32,452 nt of DNA from Chitinophagales bacterium. Lineage in GTDB: Bacteria > Bacteroidota > Bacteroidia > Chitinophagales > Chitinophagaceae. The DNA lies in contig JAGVCC010000338.1 of NCBI GenBank assembly GCA_020059395.1, positions 1 through 32,452 on the forward strand, in the 5' to 3' direction. The notes under the pieces were generated by a model. The model worked only from the letters and a program-made list of their open reading frames with translations. It made no database searches and was not told the DNA's origin. Of this stretch, positions 1 through 8,228 are shown piece after piece (the first letter of the stretch is position 1; each line of letters starts with the position of its first letter). The position numbers and the translations under genes were made by a program.

Positions 1-92
1 ACCACCACCACAATTACCGTCATTAACAGTATACAAAAGAAAAATGTAGTTAGATATTTTGACAGTATATAGCGGTCGATTTTTTTCATCAT
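1..92 (-). CDS. LptF/LptG family permease, N-terminal fragment (runs off the left edge)
   Basis: Only the first 30 codons lie in the window. The translation begins MMKKIDRYILSKYL and continues into a hydrophobic stretch (TTFFFCILLMTVIVVVV), which matches the start of YjgP/YjgQ-type permeases: a short cationic amphipathic segment ending in Y-I-L-x-K-Y/F-L, then the first membrane helix. LptF and LptG form the inner-membrane part of the ABC transporter that pulls lipopolysaccharide out of the inner membrane. Two ATGs are adjacent (92 and 89), so the exact start is open. A Bacteroidota-type -7 box, TATCTTTG, lies 34 bases upstream. The gene follows the HI0933-type flavoprotein on the same strand. 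Whether it is LptF or LptG cannot be decided from 30 codons. Confidence 0.72.
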   Translation of the reverse strand, partial: MMKKIDRYILSKYLTTFFFCILLMTVIVVV

Positions 93-125
93 TCAACGCA
101 GCAGTTTTTGCCTGTATAATTGCGG

Positions 126-133
126 CAAAGATA
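126..133 (-). promoter_or_regulatory. Putative -7 promoter box of the lptF/lptG-like gene
   Basis: Read on the minus strand the bases are TATCTTTG, an exact match to the Bacteroidota -7 consensus TAnnTTTG. It lies in the gap between the flavoprotein stop and the permease start. No TTG was found about 19-21 bases upstream, so only half of the promoter is supported. Confidence 0.45.
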
Positions 134-178
134 GTTTTATTAAAATTTGATATTGAAAAGATTTTGCTAAAGCCTGCC

Positions 179-1417
179 TTACTGTTGCTGTGCAATATTA
201 CTTATTGCTTTAGCTGCAATCCAGCCGGTTGTCCATGCATTTTGAAAATTAAAGCCGCCGGTTACGCCATCAATATCCACTACTTCGCCGGCAAAAAACA
301 AGCCCGGCATTTTTTTACTTTGCATAGTATTAAAATCAATTTCTGCAAGTGCTACGCCTCCGGCAGTAACAAACTCTTCTTTAAACGTTGTTTTGCCTTT
401 TACTTCCAGCTCCTGTGCACATAAATTTTTTGCCAGTTTGTTTTGTTCTTTAGCTGGCAGGTCGGCCCAGCGCATATCTGCATTAATACCACTTTGGGTT
501 AGCAGATATTCCCATAACCTTGCAGGCAAATTAAAAGGGTTGCGGTTACTTATTTTTTGTGCAGCTATTGTAAAACGGAGTTGCTGTATTTTTTCTTTTA
601 CTGAGTTTTCGTTGTATTGCGGCAGCCAGTTTATTACAATAGAACAGTGCCAGTTTTTTGCAGCCAGTTCTTTTGCAGCCCACGCAGATAATTTTAATAC
701 CGCAGGGCCGCTTACTCCCCAATGTGTAATAAGCAGCGGACCCTCAGTTGCTAACTTAGTGCCTGTTATTTTTACCGCAGCAGCTTCAACACTTACGCCC
801 ATTAAAGCTGTAATACTATTGCCGGGCATATTAAATGTAAACAATGAAGGCACTGGGGTTTCCACTGTATGGTTTGTTTTCTGCAGCCAGTCAAACTGAT
901 TTATTTTTGGATAGCCACCACTGGCAACGCAAACATAATCTGCTGCAACAGTCTCACTGTTTTTAAAATTAATTTGCCACTTTTCATTTTCAAAAATCAG
1001 GCTGCTTACTTCCCGGTTCATTAATATTTCCACTCCGTATTTATTGGCCTCTTTAATTAAGCAGTCAATAATTGTTTGCGATGTATTGCTCACCGGAAAC
1101 ATTCTCCCATCTGCTTCTGTTTTTAATTCCACTCCTCTTTCTTTAAACCACGCAATGGTATCAGTTGTAAAAAAATGATGAAAAGCTTTTTTTAAAAATG
1201 AAGCCCCCCGTGGATATTTTTTTATCATTTCTGCAATACTGAAACAGGCATGTGTAACATTACAGCGGCCACCACCGCTTACTTTTACTTTGCTTAAAAG
1301 TTTAGACGATTTTTCAATTATAACAACCTGCAGCGCCGGATTCATTCTTGCTGCATTAACCGCACAAAAAAAACCTGCTGCACCGCCACCAATTATTATC
1401 AACTGTTTTTTATTCAT
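179..1417 (-). CDS. HI0933/YhiN (BaiN-like) family NAD(P)/FAD-dependent oxidoreductase
   Basis: A 412-residue flavoprotein. The N-terminus has the Rossmann FAD-binding signature GGGAAG (about residues 10-15), followed by the family-specific SGGGRCNVTH near residue 47. The C-terminus has FFAGEVVDIDGVTGGFNFQNAW, which in this family closes over the flavin. The length agrees with the family's usual 400-420 residues. Members are called aminoacetone-oxidase or BaiN-like in databases, but the physiological substrate is mostly unknown. The gene is upstream of, and codirectional with, the LptF/LptG-like gene with an 86-base gap, and divergent from the YiiX-like gene. No signal peptide is seen, so it should be cytoplasmic. 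Confidence 0.88.
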   Translation of the reverse strand: MNKKQLIIIGGGAAGFFCAVNAARMNPALQVVIIEKSSKLLSKVKVSGGGRCNVTHACFSIAEMIKKYPRGASFLKKAFHHFFTTDTIAWFKERGVELKTEADGRMFPVSNTSQTIIDCLIKEANKYGVEILMNREVSSLIFENEKWQINFKNSETVAADYVCVASGGYPKINQFDWLQKTNHTVETPVPSLFTFNMPGNSITALMGVSVEAAAVKITGTKLATEGPLLITHWGVSGPAVLKLSAWAAKELAAKNWHCSIVINWLPQYNENSVKEKIQQLRFTIAAQKISNRNPFNLPARLWEYLLTQSGINADMRWADLPAKEQNKLAKNLCAQELEVKGKTTFKEEFVTAGGVALAEIDFNTMQSKKMPGLFFAGEVVDIDGVTGGFNFQNAWTTGWIAAKAISNIAQQQ

Positions 1418-1483
1418 TCACCTTAATTCGTATCTTGAAAGCTAAATGTACACCCCTGTTGTTAAACTTAAAAATTGTATTTA

Positions 1484-2074
1484 ATGGCCAGTTCTGTTAC
1501 AAAAAAACAACTTAAACAAATGCCCGTAATGCCCTATGAAAAAATAAGGGCCTATTTAAAAACCGGCGATATTTTTTTCAGCAGCGGCAGTTATACTTTT
1601 TCGGGCATTATACAACGGCTTACTAAAAGTACCTGGAGCCATGTAGCCGTTATTTATAAAGACGAAGAGCTTGGCCGTGTGCTGGTGCTGGAAGCTGAAC
1701 CTTATGTTGGCATCCGTCTTATTCCGCTTTCAAAATATTTGCATGATTACAAAGGAAAGAAGCGGCCCTATAAAGGACAGGTTGTTATTGCTAAAATGAA
1801 CAATGCCATAGAGAAAGAAAAATTAAATAAGGGCATCAGTTTTGGGCTGGATGAACTGACAAGGCCGTATGACAATTTTGAAATTTTCCGCATTATGATG
1901 CGGATACTTTTTCATGTAAGTAAAAGAGAAAAAAACCGCAGCTATATATGCAGCGAACTGGTAAGGGATATTTTTGCCAAAGCCGGCGTTATTATGCAAT
2001 ACAAAGACACTTATGTAAGCCCTGATAATGTATGGAGCGATACAAGAGTAGAAATGAAGTACCGGATTTTATAA
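1484..2074 (+). CDS. YiiX-like permuted papain-fold (NlpC/P60-related) protein
   Basis: A 196-residue protein. It opens with the typical 'L-K-T-G-D-I-F-F-S' strand (about 25-33), then WSHVAVIY carrying the likely catalytic His53, an acidic strand LEAE with Glu70, and late in the chain YICSELV with Cys156. This His-first, Cys-last order is the permuted papain fold of the YiiX/YaeF (C92) group, whose characterised relatives act on amide or ester bonds in peptides or lipids. There is no signal peptide, so it is probably cytoplasmic. The ATG at 1484 is preferred over an in-frame TTG at 1475. It is convergent with map. The substrate is not deducible. Confidence 0.78.
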   Translation: MASSVTKKQLKQMPVMPYEKIRAYLKTGDIFFSSGSYTFSGIIQRLTKSTWSHVAVIYKDEELGRVLVLEAEPYVGIRLIPLSKYLHDYKGKKRPYKGQVVIAKMNNAIEKEKLNKGISFGLDELTRPYDNFEIFRIMMRILFHVSKREKNRSYICSELVRDIFAKAGVIMQYKDTYVSPDNVWSDTRVEMKYRIL

Positions 2075-2128
2075 GCGGCAACTAAAATAAGTAATATTTT
2101 AAACCTCTTTTCAGCACGTGGCTTACAG

Positions 2129-2156
2129 TAATGACTGCTGACAACGCACTACTCAC
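2129..2156. repeat. Degenerate heptamer repeat, four units
   Basis: Between the convergent YiiX-like gene and map the plus strand reads as four consecutive heptamers: TAATGAC, TGCTGAC, AACGCAC, TACTCAC. All end in AC and share most positions. The pattern recurs with different words in other spacers of this window (5165-5214, 10032-10045, 11322-11370). Confidence 0.5.
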
Positions 2157-2158
2157 AA

Positions 2159-2959
2159 TCAATAATCAGAACATAAATTACCGTTGGCTTTTTCTGCCAC
2201 TTCAATTTCACTAAATGACGATAATATATCTGGCTTGCCTTTTTGTATCGCTACATTATGTTCGTAATGTGCTGCCGGTTTACCATCCTCTGTACGCACC
2301 GTCCAGCCATCTTTATCATGATACACATTTTTAGTACCCATATTTATCATTGGCTCAATGGCAATTACCATTCCCTCTTTTAATTTGGCACCTGTGCCAC
2401 GCTTGCCATAATTTGGCACTTGCGGCTCTTCATGTATTTTGCGGCCAAGGCCATGCCCCACCAAATCTCTCACCACGCCGTAACCATATTGTTTTTCAGT
2501 GTGGTTTTGTACAGCATAACCAATATCTCCCACCCTGTTGCCGTGTACCGCTTTTTCAATACCCTTGTAAAGCGACTCTTTTGTAACATGTAAAAGTTGT
2601 TTTACATCTTCGCCAATTTCGCCAATTGCAAAGGTGTAAGCGCTGTCACCATGAAACCCATTTTTATAAACTCCAACATCAACTGTTACAATATCTCCAT
2701 CCTTCAATGCATCTTTTGTAGGAAACCCATGCACCACAGCATCATTTACAGATATACAACAGGCAAATGGAAAATCCTGATACCCTTTAAATGACGGAGC
2801 CGCTCCATTATCCCTTATAAACTGTTCCGCATATGCATCCAGCTCAAAAGTGGAAATGCCGGGGCGAACAATTTTTGCGACTTCTGCAAGCGTATGGCTT
2901 ACCAGCAAACTGCTTATCCGCATCAGCTCAATTTCCTCTTTTGTTTTATAATGAATCAT
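2159..2959 (-). CDS. map: Methionine aminopeptidase type I
   Basis: A 266-residue enzyme that removes the initiator methionine from new proteins in the cytosol, using two divalent metal ions. The metal ligands are visible in order: VDVGVYKNGFHGD supplies two Asp residues, GHGLGRKIHEEP a His, and AIEPMI and TEDGKPAAHYEHNV Glu residues; HGFP holds the conserved substrate-contact His. Length is normal for type Ia enzymes (E. coli 264), and the C-terminus is a short family-typical extension. It is the last gene of the S10-spc operon, 79 bases after secY, the usual position of map in bacteria. The secY-map gap contains two hairpins that may trim read-through from the upstream genes. Confidence 0.97.
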   Translation of the reverse strand: MIHYKTKEEIELMRISSLLVSHTLAEVAKIVRPGISTFELDAYAEQFIRDNGAAPSFKGYQDFPFACCISVNDAVVHGFPTKDALKDGDIVTVDVGVYKNGFHGDSAYTFAIGEIGEDVKQLLHVTKESLYKGIEKAVHGNRVGDIGYAVQNHTEKQYGYGVVRDLVGHGLGRKIHEEPQVPNYGKRGTGAKLKEGMVIAIEPMINMGTKNVYHDKDGWTVRTEDGKPAAHYEHNVAIQKGKPDILSSFSEIEVAEKANGNLCSDY

Positions 2960-2970
2960 AACAGTATTTA

Positions 2971-3031
2971 AAAGAAACCCCGACGCAAGGTCGGGGCTTA
3001 AGTATTTTTAAGTCCCCCAAAATAAAGGGGA
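2971..3031 (-). terminator. Tandem hairpins between secY and map (attenuator-like)
   Basis: On the minus strand the first encountered element is a weaker hairpin (arms TCCCC and GGGGA around 3013-3017 and 3027-3031). The second is a perfect 7-bp GC-rich stem, CCCCGAC/GTCGGGG (2978-2984 with 2990-2996, 5-base loop), followed by TTTCTTTT. The tract is interrupted by a C, so partial rather than complete termination is the likelier role, as map has no clear promoter of its own. Confidence 0.5.
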
Positions 3032-3038
3032 GTTGTAA

Positions 3039-4379
3039 TTAAACAGTTGTTGTTGCCTGTCTGCCTTGTATACGGCCACCACTCATTAAACCATCGTACT
3101 GGCGCATTAGCAATTGTGTTTCTATTTGCTGCAGGGTATCTAAAATTACACCCACCATAATCAACAAAGATGTACCGCCAAAAAAGGTAGAGAAATTTTG
3201 TTGCATACCTACGAAAGCTAACTGACACAAGCCTGGTAAAATACCTACCAGTGCAAGTAATACAGCGCCTGGCAAAGTAATTCTATCCATAATAGTACCA
3301 ATATAATCTGCAGTAGGCTGGCCGGGTTTAACGCCGGGTATAAAACCGTTGTTACGCTTCAACTCATCTGCCATTTGCTTAGGGTTGAAGATTAAAGCGG
3401 TATAAAGAAAGGTAAATCCAATTACAGCTATAGTGTAGATAAGCATGTACCATAAATTGGTATGGTCATTTAAAAAACTGTTTTGATCTGTTTTGCCAAG
3501 CCCAACAATAAATGCCACCAAAAACAATATGGCCTGTGCAAAAATTATTGGCATTACGCCTGATGCGTTTACTTTAAGTGGTAAAAAATTACGGGCTCCA
3601 CCAAATTGACGGTTACCTACAATTTGCTTTGCATAATTTACAGGCACCCTTCTTGTACCCTGTATCAGCATAATTAAACCCATAATTACTGCTATTAAGA
3701 ATACAATTTCAACCAGCATAATTAATAAACCACCAGCACCACGGGCACTGCGGGCAGCCCACTCCTGAGCTAACGCTTGTGGAAGGCGTGCCAATATACC
3801 CACCATTATAATGATAGAGGTACCATTACCAAGACCTTTGTCTGTAATTTTTTCGCCCAGCCACATTACAAACAATGTACCTGCGGTTAAAAGTATTACT
3901 GTAGAAAAACTAAACAATGTTGTGCCGTACGACTGAATAATTGCACCGCCGTAAGTTTGAGTTAAAAAGCTGATGTAGGCTATAGCCTGAAAAATGGTGA
4001 CACCAACAGTTAGATAACGGGTCCACTGGTTTATTTTCTTCCGGCCGCTTTCGCCTTCTTTTTGAATTTTTGAAATTTGCGGCACCAGTATTGTCATCAG
4101 CTGCATAAATATTGATGCAGAGATATATGGCATAATACCTAATGCAAAAATAGAAGCCCGGTTAAATGAACCACCAACAAATGTGTCAAGGAGGTTTAAT
4201 AAACCGCCGCCACCTTTGTTGTTTTGCGATTGTTTAGCAAGTTCGTTAGGATCTATACCTGGCAAAACAATATGTGTACCTACAATATAGATGAATATAA
4301 GCAGCAATGTAAAAGTGATTTTATTACGCAGCTCCTCAATACTCCAGATATTCTTAAGTGTTTTTATTAACTTCTTCAC
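3039..4379 (-). CDS. secY: Preprotein translocase subunit SecY
   Basis: A 446-residue polytopic membrane protein, the pore of the SecYEG translocon. About ten hydrophobic helices can be traced. Family landmarks include GIDPNEL after helix 1, the plug/helix 2 region FALGIMPYISASIFMQ, GLGNGTS, RRVPVNYAKQ in the ribosome/SecA-binding cytosolic loop, GFIPGVKPG, and a short C-terminal tail. The start is GTG at 4379; an in-frame TAA seven codons upstream excludes an earlier start. It lies after rplO as in nearly all spc operons, but a terminator-like hairpin sits in the 76-base rplO-secY gap, so its expression may be set below that of the ribosomal proteins. Confidence 0.98.
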   Translation of the reverse strand: MKKLIKTLKNIWSIEELRNKITFTLLLIFIYIVGTHIVLPGIDPNELAKQSQNNKGGGGLLNLLDTFVGGSFNRASIFALGIMPYISASIFMQLMTILVPQISKIQKEGESGRKKINQWTRYLTVGVTIFQAIAYISFLTQTYGGAIIQSYGTTLFSFSTVILLTAGTLFVMWLGEKITDKGLGNGTSIIIMVGILARLPQALAQEWAARSARGAGGLLIMLVEIVFLIAVIMGLIMLIQGTRRVPVNYAKQIVGNRQFGGARNFLPLKVNASGVMPIIFAQAILFLVAFIVGLGKTDQNSFLNDHTNLWYMLIYTIAVIGFTFLYTALIFNPKQMADELKRNNGFIPGVKPGQPTADYIGTIMDRITLPGAVLLALVGILPGLCQLAFVGMQQNFSTFFGGTSLLIMVGVILDTLQQIETQLLMRQYDGLMSGGRIQGRQATTTV

Positions 4380-4411
4380 AGTTGTAAAACTATTTTATGT
4401 TTGCTCCAATT

Positions 4412-4438
4412 AAAAAAGACCCCGCTGTTGCGTGGGTC
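4412..4438 (-). terminator. Intrinsic-terminator-like hairpin between rplO and secY
   Basis: On the minus strand the RNA would fold GACCC-(A)-CGC / AACA / GCG-GGGUC: eight GC-rich pairs with one bulged A and a four-base loop, directly followed by six U (plus-strand A-run 4412-4417). This has the form of a true intrinsic terminator, yet it is inside the operon. Because secY shows no other clear promoter, partial termination is the likely outcome. Confidence 0.6.
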
Positions 4439-4455
4439 AGGCAAATATCGGGAAA

Positions 4456-4905
4456 TTATTTCACTATCTCTACAGAACCGCCAGCCGCTTCAATAGCAGC
4501 TTTTGCTTTTGCACTAATAGCATTTACTTTAAAGCTGAATTTTCCTTTTACTTCACCAGTACCTAGAATTTTTACATTGTCAAACTGGCTGATGAGATTA
4601 TTGATGTAAAGGTTTTGCAGGCTAAACTCTGTAATACCGTATTTTTCAGATAAGTGGTCTATCTGACCCAGGTTAAACACTTTGTATTCTATGCGGTTGA
4701 TGTTTTTAAACCCACGCTTAGGAACACGGCGCTGAATTGGCATCTGTCCACCTTCGTGTGCTTTTTTACTCTTGTAACCGGCACGGCTCTGTCCACCTTT
4801 GTTACCTTTTGTAGATGTGCCACCTTTACCGCTTGCTTCACCGCGGCCTAATCTTTTCTCTTTGTGTGTTGCGCCTTTTGCAGGCTTAAGTGCATGTAAT
4901 TTCAT
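4456..4905 (-). CDS. rplO: 50S ribosomal protein L15
   Basis: 149 residues, a normal length. The N-terminus is the characteristic flexible, basic, glycine-rich extension that threads into 23S rRNA (MKLHALKPAKGATHKEKRLGRG and GGQSRAGYKSKKAHEGGQMP). The C-terminal half carries the globular fold ending in AAGGSVEIVK. It is followed by the terminator-like hairpin at 4412-4438 and preceded, after a 69-base gap, by rpmD. The A-rich sequence before the ATG has no Shine-Dalgarno motif. Confidence 0.98.
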   Translation of the reverse strand: MKLHALKPAKGATHKEKRLGRGEASGKGGTSTKGNKGGQSRAGYKSKKAHEGGQMPIQRRVPKRGFKNINRIEYKVFNLGQIDHLSEKYGITEFSLQNLYINNLISQFDNVKILGTGEVKGKFSFKVNAISAKAKAAIEAAGGSVEIVK

Positions 4906-4925
4906 TGTACCTATTTTAAACTTAC

Positions 4926-4943
4926 GCCCCGGGTAAACGGGGC
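4926..4943 (-). promoter_or_regulatory. Intercistronic hairpin rpmD-rplO
   Basis: A perfect 6-bp GC stem (GCCCCG with CGGGGC) around a six-base loop, lying in the 69-base gap just upstream of the rplO start. No U-run follows, so it is unlikely to terminate; RNA stabilisation, processing or translational spacing are possible roles. Confidence 0.45.
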
Positions 4944-4974
4944 TCGCTGTTAATGAATATATTTTAATGGAGTA

Positions 4975-5157
4975 TTAAGCCAGTTCTTCCACTTTTATCA
5001 AGTGGTTAACTTTTTTAACCATACCCAATATCTGAGGAGTAGCTTCAACTTCAACAGTAGCGTTTAATTTTTTTAAACCTAAAGCCACCATTGTTCTTTT
5101 CTGGCGCTCTGACCTGTCGATTACACTTTTTACTTGTGTTACTTTTATCTTTTTCAT
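4975..5157 (-). CDS. rpmD: 50S ribosomal protein L30
   Basis: A 60-residue protein (MKKIKVTQVKSVIDR...) with the family pattern I-K-V-T-x-x-K-S at the start, RQKRTMVALGLKKLN in the middle and the closing GMVKKVNHLIKVEE. This is the short bacterial L30 and is complete. It sits between rpsE and rplO; the gap to rpsE holds a long hairpin built from heptamer repeats. Confidence 0.97.
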   Translation of the reverse strand: MKKIKVTQVKSVIDRSERQKRTMVALGLKKLNATVEVEATPQILGMVKKVNHLIKVEELA

Positions 5158-5164
5158 TATATTT

Positions 5165-5214
5165 GGTTAATGGTTCACAATTCACGGAAAAACCATGAGC
5201 AATGAACTATGAAC
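5165..5214 (-). repeat. Heptamer repeat forming an intercistronic hairpin, rpsE-rpmD
   Basis: The plus strand has heptamers GGTTAAT, GGTTCAC, AATTCAC on the left, then CATGAGC, AATGAAC, TATGAAC on the right. In the minus-strand RNA these arms pair: GUUCAU with GUGAAC and UCAUGG with CCGUGA (5173-5207), separated by a 3x3 internal loop and closed by a U5 loop. There are 12 pairs, including G-U wobbles. It fills most of the 61-base gap. Confidence 0.55.
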
Positions 5215-5218
5215 TAAT

Positions 5219-5737
5219 TTATCCGTTAAATACTTTCTTTAGTGAAATGTTGCGTCTTTTAGCAGTAGCTAACGGCTCACGCAATGTAGCCAAAGCTTTA
5301 AAGGTTGCTTTAACCACGTTATGAGGATTTGCAGAACCTAAATTTTTAGCAAGTACGTCAGTAATTCCAGCTGCTTCAAGCACCGCTCTCATACTGCCAC
5401 CCGCAATTACACCTGTACCTTGAGCTGCAGGTTTAATGTAAACTTTGGCTGCACCTTCTTTGCTTAATTGGTCGTGAGGAATAGTGCCATGTAAAATAGG
5501 TACTTTAATCAAGTTCTTCTTAGCATCCTCAATACCCTTTGTAATAGCTTCCTGTACTTCCTTTGCTTTACCAAGCCCGTGGCCAACCACGCCAGCTTCG
5601 TTACCAACAACCACTAAAGCAGAAAAACTAAAAGCACGGCCGCCCTTTGTAGTTTTTACTACTCGGTTAATTGCAACCACTTTGTCTTTTAACTCAAGGT
5701 CGCCAGCTTTTACTTTATTTAAAATTACGTTTGACAT
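5219..5737 (-). CDS. rpsE: 30S ribosomal protein S5
   Basis: 172 residues. The N-terminal dsRBD-like domain runs from [32 protein letters not shown], with the VTKGGR loop of the type associated with spectinomycin and ram mutations in E. coli S5. The C-terminal domain has [19 protein letters not shown] and ends in [19 protein letters not shown]. It is in the standard place between rplR and rpmD. Confidence 0.98.
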   Translation of the reverse strand: MSNVILNKVKAGDLELKDKVVAINRVVKTTKGGRAFSFSALVVVGNEAGVVGHGLGKAKEVQEAITKGIEDAKKNLIKVPILHGTIPHDQLSKEGAAKVYIKPAAQGTGVIAGGSMRAVLEAAGITDVLAKNLGSANPHNVVKATFKALATLREPLATAKRRNISLKKVFNG

Positions 5738-5824
5738 TTATTATCGGTTTACGATTTTAGATTAACGATGTAGATTTTTTTTGTAATGCAGATAAATCTA
5801 ACAACTGCAGCTTTCTATGTGTAA

Positions 5825-6178
5825 TTAAAATTGAAGCCCGCCTTCTCTTGCACCCTCTGCCACAGCTTTTACACGGCCATGATAGATATAACCGCCACGG
5901 TCAAACACTACAGTTGTAATACCTAAATCTTTTGCTTTTGCGGCAATAGCAGACCCTACTAACTTACTCATTTCAGTTTTAGGCCCCTTTTGCGCAGCAA
6001 TATCTTTTTGCTTAGAAGATGCTGAAGCAATTGTTACTCCATTAGCATCATCAATTAACTGTGCATAAATATCGGTGTTGCTTCTAAACACACTTAAACG
6101 TGGGGTAGCAGCTGCACCGCTTATTTTTTTACGAATGCGGTAGCGTATCTTTTGCCTGGCACTTGTTTTACTGTTCAT
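5825..6178 (-). CDS. rplR: 50S ribosomal protein L18
   Basis: 117 residues, complete. The basic N-terminus ([18 protein letters not shown]) is followed by [19 protein letters not shown] and the C-terminal [28 protein letters not shown], the hallmark of L18, which bridges 5S rRNA to the large subunit. The gap to rplF (114 bases) is among the longest in the operon and contains a hairpin; the 87-base gap to rpsE contains an AU-rich inverted repeat (TAGATTT 5771-5777 with AAATCTA 5794-5800). Confidence 0.98.
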   Translation of the reverse strand: MNSKTSARQKIRYRIRKKISGAAATPRLSVFRSNTDIYAQLIDDANGVTIASASSKQKDIAAQKGPKTEMSKLVGSAIAAKAKDLGITTVVFDRGGYIYHGRVKAVAEGAREGGLQF

Positions 6179-6194
6179 GATTCTTGTATTTATA

Positions 6195-6213
6195 TTTCCG
6201 ATACTGCCGGAAA
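6195..6213 (-). promoter_or_regulatory. Intercistronic hairpin rplF-rplR
   Basis: TTTCCG pairs with CGGAAA around a seven-base loop in the 114-base gap just upstream of rplR. The CCGG-containing arms resemble the hairpin upstream of rplX at 8584-8601. There is no terminal U-run. Confidence 0.4.
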
Positions 6214-6292
6214 TGATTGTTAATTATTTTTTAGTAGTACAGATAATTAGTATTAAAATGAAATACCAAATCAAATTCTCTGCTTAACTATT

Positions 6293-6847
6293 TTATTTAC
6301 CAGCTGCTTTACCGGCTTTTCTTCTCAATACCTCACCCTCAAACTTAACACCTTTACCTTTGTATGGTTCCGGCTTACGCAAGCTCCTTATTTTAGCACA
6401 CACCTGACCCAATAATTGCTTATCAATACTTTCAAGTGTTATGCTTGGATTCTGTCCTTTTTCCTGTGCAGTAGTAACTTTTAACTCTTTAGGAACTTCA
6501 ATGATAATATTGTGGGAATAGCCTAAAGCTAAATCTAGAATATTGCCCTGATTAGCAGCTTTAAAACCCACGCCCACTAACTCAAGCTTTTTTTGATAGC
6601 CAATTGTAACACCATTAACCATGTTGTTAACTAAAGACCTGTACAAGCCATGCATTGCACGGTGACGGATTTGATCAGTTGGACGGCCAAACTCTACATT
6701 ACCATCTTTCACTTCTACTTTAATATCCGTGTCAACAGTTTGCTTCAATTCGCCTTTCGGTCCTTTAACTGTTACTACATTTTCAGCACTAACAGTAATT
6801 GTAACACCAGCTGGAATTGTGACTGGTTTTTTACCTATACGAGACAT
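6293..6847 (-). CDS. rplF: 50S ribosomal protein L6
   Basis: 184 residues with the duplicated alpha/beta fold of L6. Visible landmarks are MSRIGKKPVTIPAGV at the start, GPKGELKQ, RHRAMHGLYRSLVNNMVNGV, and the C-terminal PEPYKGKGVKFEGEVLRRKAGKAAGK, which contains the RNA-binding 'PEPYKGKG' signature near the sarcin-ricin loop. It follows rpsH with a 75-base gap. The length is a few residues above E. coli L6 (177). Confidence 0.98.
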   Translation of the reverse strand: MSRIGKKPVTIPAGVTITVSAENVVTVKGPKGELKQTVDTDIKVEVKDGNVEFGRPTDQIRHRAMHGLYRSLVNNMVNGVTIGYQKKLELVGVGFKAANQGNILDLALGYSHNIIIEVPKELKVTTAQEKGQNPSITLESIDKQLLGQVCAKIRSLRKPEPYKGKGVKFEGEVLRRKAGKAAGK

Positions 6848-6922
6848 AATGTATATTTTGTTTTTTTCTGAACAATCAGCCTGCTATAGGTTCGGCTTAA
6901 GGCGCAGAAAATGATTTAAAAA

Positions 6923-7321
6923 TTAATAAATGTTACAAAGAACTTCACCGCCAACATTCTGCGCTTTAGCTTCTTTATCTGTCATTACTCCCTTTGAAGT
7001 TGAAATAATCGCAATACCCAGGCCGTTCTTCACACGCTTAAATTCTTCAGGCTTTGCATAAGCACGCAAACCCGGACGGCTTACTCTTTCTAAACTTTGT
7101 ATTATCGGCAATTTTGTAGCAGCATCATACTTTAAGGCAATTTTAATAATGCCTTGTTTGCTGTCATCTTCAAATTTATATTTAAGGATGTACCCTTTAT
7201 CGTACAAAATTTCAGTAATGCGTTTTTTTAAGTTGCTTGCAGGAATTTCTACAATACGATGATTCGCCATTTGAGCGTTACGTATTCTTGTTAAATAATC
7301 TGCAATAGGATCAGTTACCAT
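6923..7321 (-). CDS. rpsH: 30S ribosomal protein S8
   Basis: 132 residues. It starts MVTDPIADYLTRIRNAQMANHRIVEIPAS and ends with the family signature ISTSKGVMTDKEAKAQNVGGEVLCNIY. S8 binds helix 21 of 16S rRNA; in E. coli it also represses the spc operon at the rplX-rplE site. Here rplX and rplE overlap by one base, so the E. coli spacer that holds the S8 target is absent, and regulation by S8 cannot be inferred by analogy. Confidence 0.98.
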   Translation of the reverse strand: MVTDPIADYLTRIRNAQMANHRIVEIPASNLKKRITEILYDKGYILKYKFEDDSKQGIIKIALKYDAATKLPIIQSLERVSRPGLRAYAKPEEFKRVKNGLGIAIISTSKGVMTDKEAKAQNVGGEVLCNIY

Positions 7322-7379
7322 TGTTATGTTGTAATTAGATTGTTTGAATAATTTATTTCAATGCGATATCCCGGTTGGC

Positions 7380-7649
7380 TTACCAGCTTGCTTTTCTTAC
7401 ACCTGGAATTTTGCCCTGCAAAGCCATATCACGAAACTGGTTTCTGCAAATACCAAAATGTCTCATATAACCTTTAGGACGGCCCGTTAACTGGCAACGG
7501 TTTCTTAAGCGGATGTAAGAAGCATTTTTAGGTAATAAATCAAGTGCAGCAAAATCGCCGGCAGCTTTTAAAGCAGCTTTCTTTTCTGCAAATTTGGCAA
7601 CCATAGCTTCACGCTTTTTTTGCCTGGCTTCTACTGATTTTTTTGCCAT
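7380..7649 (-). CDS. rpsN: 30S ribosomal protein S14, zinc-independent type
   Basis: 89 residues, the long (C-minus) form: there are no CxxC zinc-ribbon pairs, only single Cys residues in [12 protein letters not shown] and [10 protein letters not shown]. The closing [15 protein letters not shown] is diagnostic. S14 assembles late into the 30S head. Only 12 bases separate it from rplE, one of the tightest junctions in the operon, which suggests coupled translation. Confidence 0.98.
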   Translation of the reverse strand: MAKKSVEARQKKREAMVAKFAEKKAALKAAGDFAALDLLPKNASYIRLRNRCQLTGRPKGYMRHFGICRNQFRDMALQGKIPGVRKASW

Positions 7650-7661
7650 AATATTCTCTTA

Positions 7662-8228
7662 TTATTTTTTAGCGTTTTTAAATGGCATACCAAGCTCCTT
7701 CAGCAATTCATAAGCCTCTTCGTTGGTTTGCGCCGTGGTTACAAAAGTGATATCCAGTCCTGTAATTTTATTTACTTTATCAATATCAATCTCAGGAAAA
7801 ATGATTTGTTCAGTAACACCAAGTGTGTAGTTACCACGTCCATCAAACGACTTGTCGTTGATACCTTTAAAATCACGTACACGTGGTAAAGAAACTGAAA
7901 CCAGCCTGTCTAAAAATTCATACATTTTGACACCACGTAAAGTAACTCTTGCACCAATAGGCATGTTTTTACGCAGCTTAAAATTTGAAATATCTTTTTT
8001 AGACATTGTAGGCACAGCCTTTTGACCAGTGATGTTGCTTAACTCATCAACAGCAATATCAATTAATTTTTTATCGGCTACTGCACCGTTTACGCCACGG
8101 TTCAGGCAAATTTTAGCCAGCTTGGGAGCCTGCATTACAGTTTTATAACTGAATTTTTTCATTAAAGCAGGAACCACTTCTTTAGTGTATTTATCTGCCA
8201 GTCTTGCAGTGTTTGTTTTTGTACTCAT
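7662..8228 (-). CDS. rplE: 50S ribosomal protein L5
   Basis: 188 residues, a 5S rRNA-binding protein of the central protuberance. Motifs include [58 protein letters not shown] and [23 protein letters not shown]. Its start overlaps the rplX stop as TAATG, a one-base overlap that implies translational coupling between L24 and L5. Confidence 0.98.
   Translation of the reverse strand: MSTKTNTARLADKYTKEVVPALMKKFSYKTVMQAPKLAKICLNRGVNGAVADKKLIDIAVDELSNITGQKAVPTMSKKDISNFKLRKNMPIGARVTLRGVKMYEFLDRLVSVSLPRVRDFKGINDKSFDGRGNYTLGVTEQIIFPEIDIDKVNKITGLDITFVTTAQTNEEAYELLKELGMPFKNAKK

Noticed and set aside
1-72. Plus-strand reading ending at a TAG at 70-72 as the end of a gene
   Set aside because: The minus-strand reading gives a recognisable LptF/LptG N-terminus with a promoter box, which explains the same bases better.
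59-424. Plus-strand 121-codon frame across the lptF-like start and the flavoprotein end
   Set aside because: It crosses two genes on the other strand and shows no family resemblance.
1475-1483. TTG start for the YiiX-like gene
   Set aside because: An ATG three codons later is the more usual start and nothing upstream favours the TTG.
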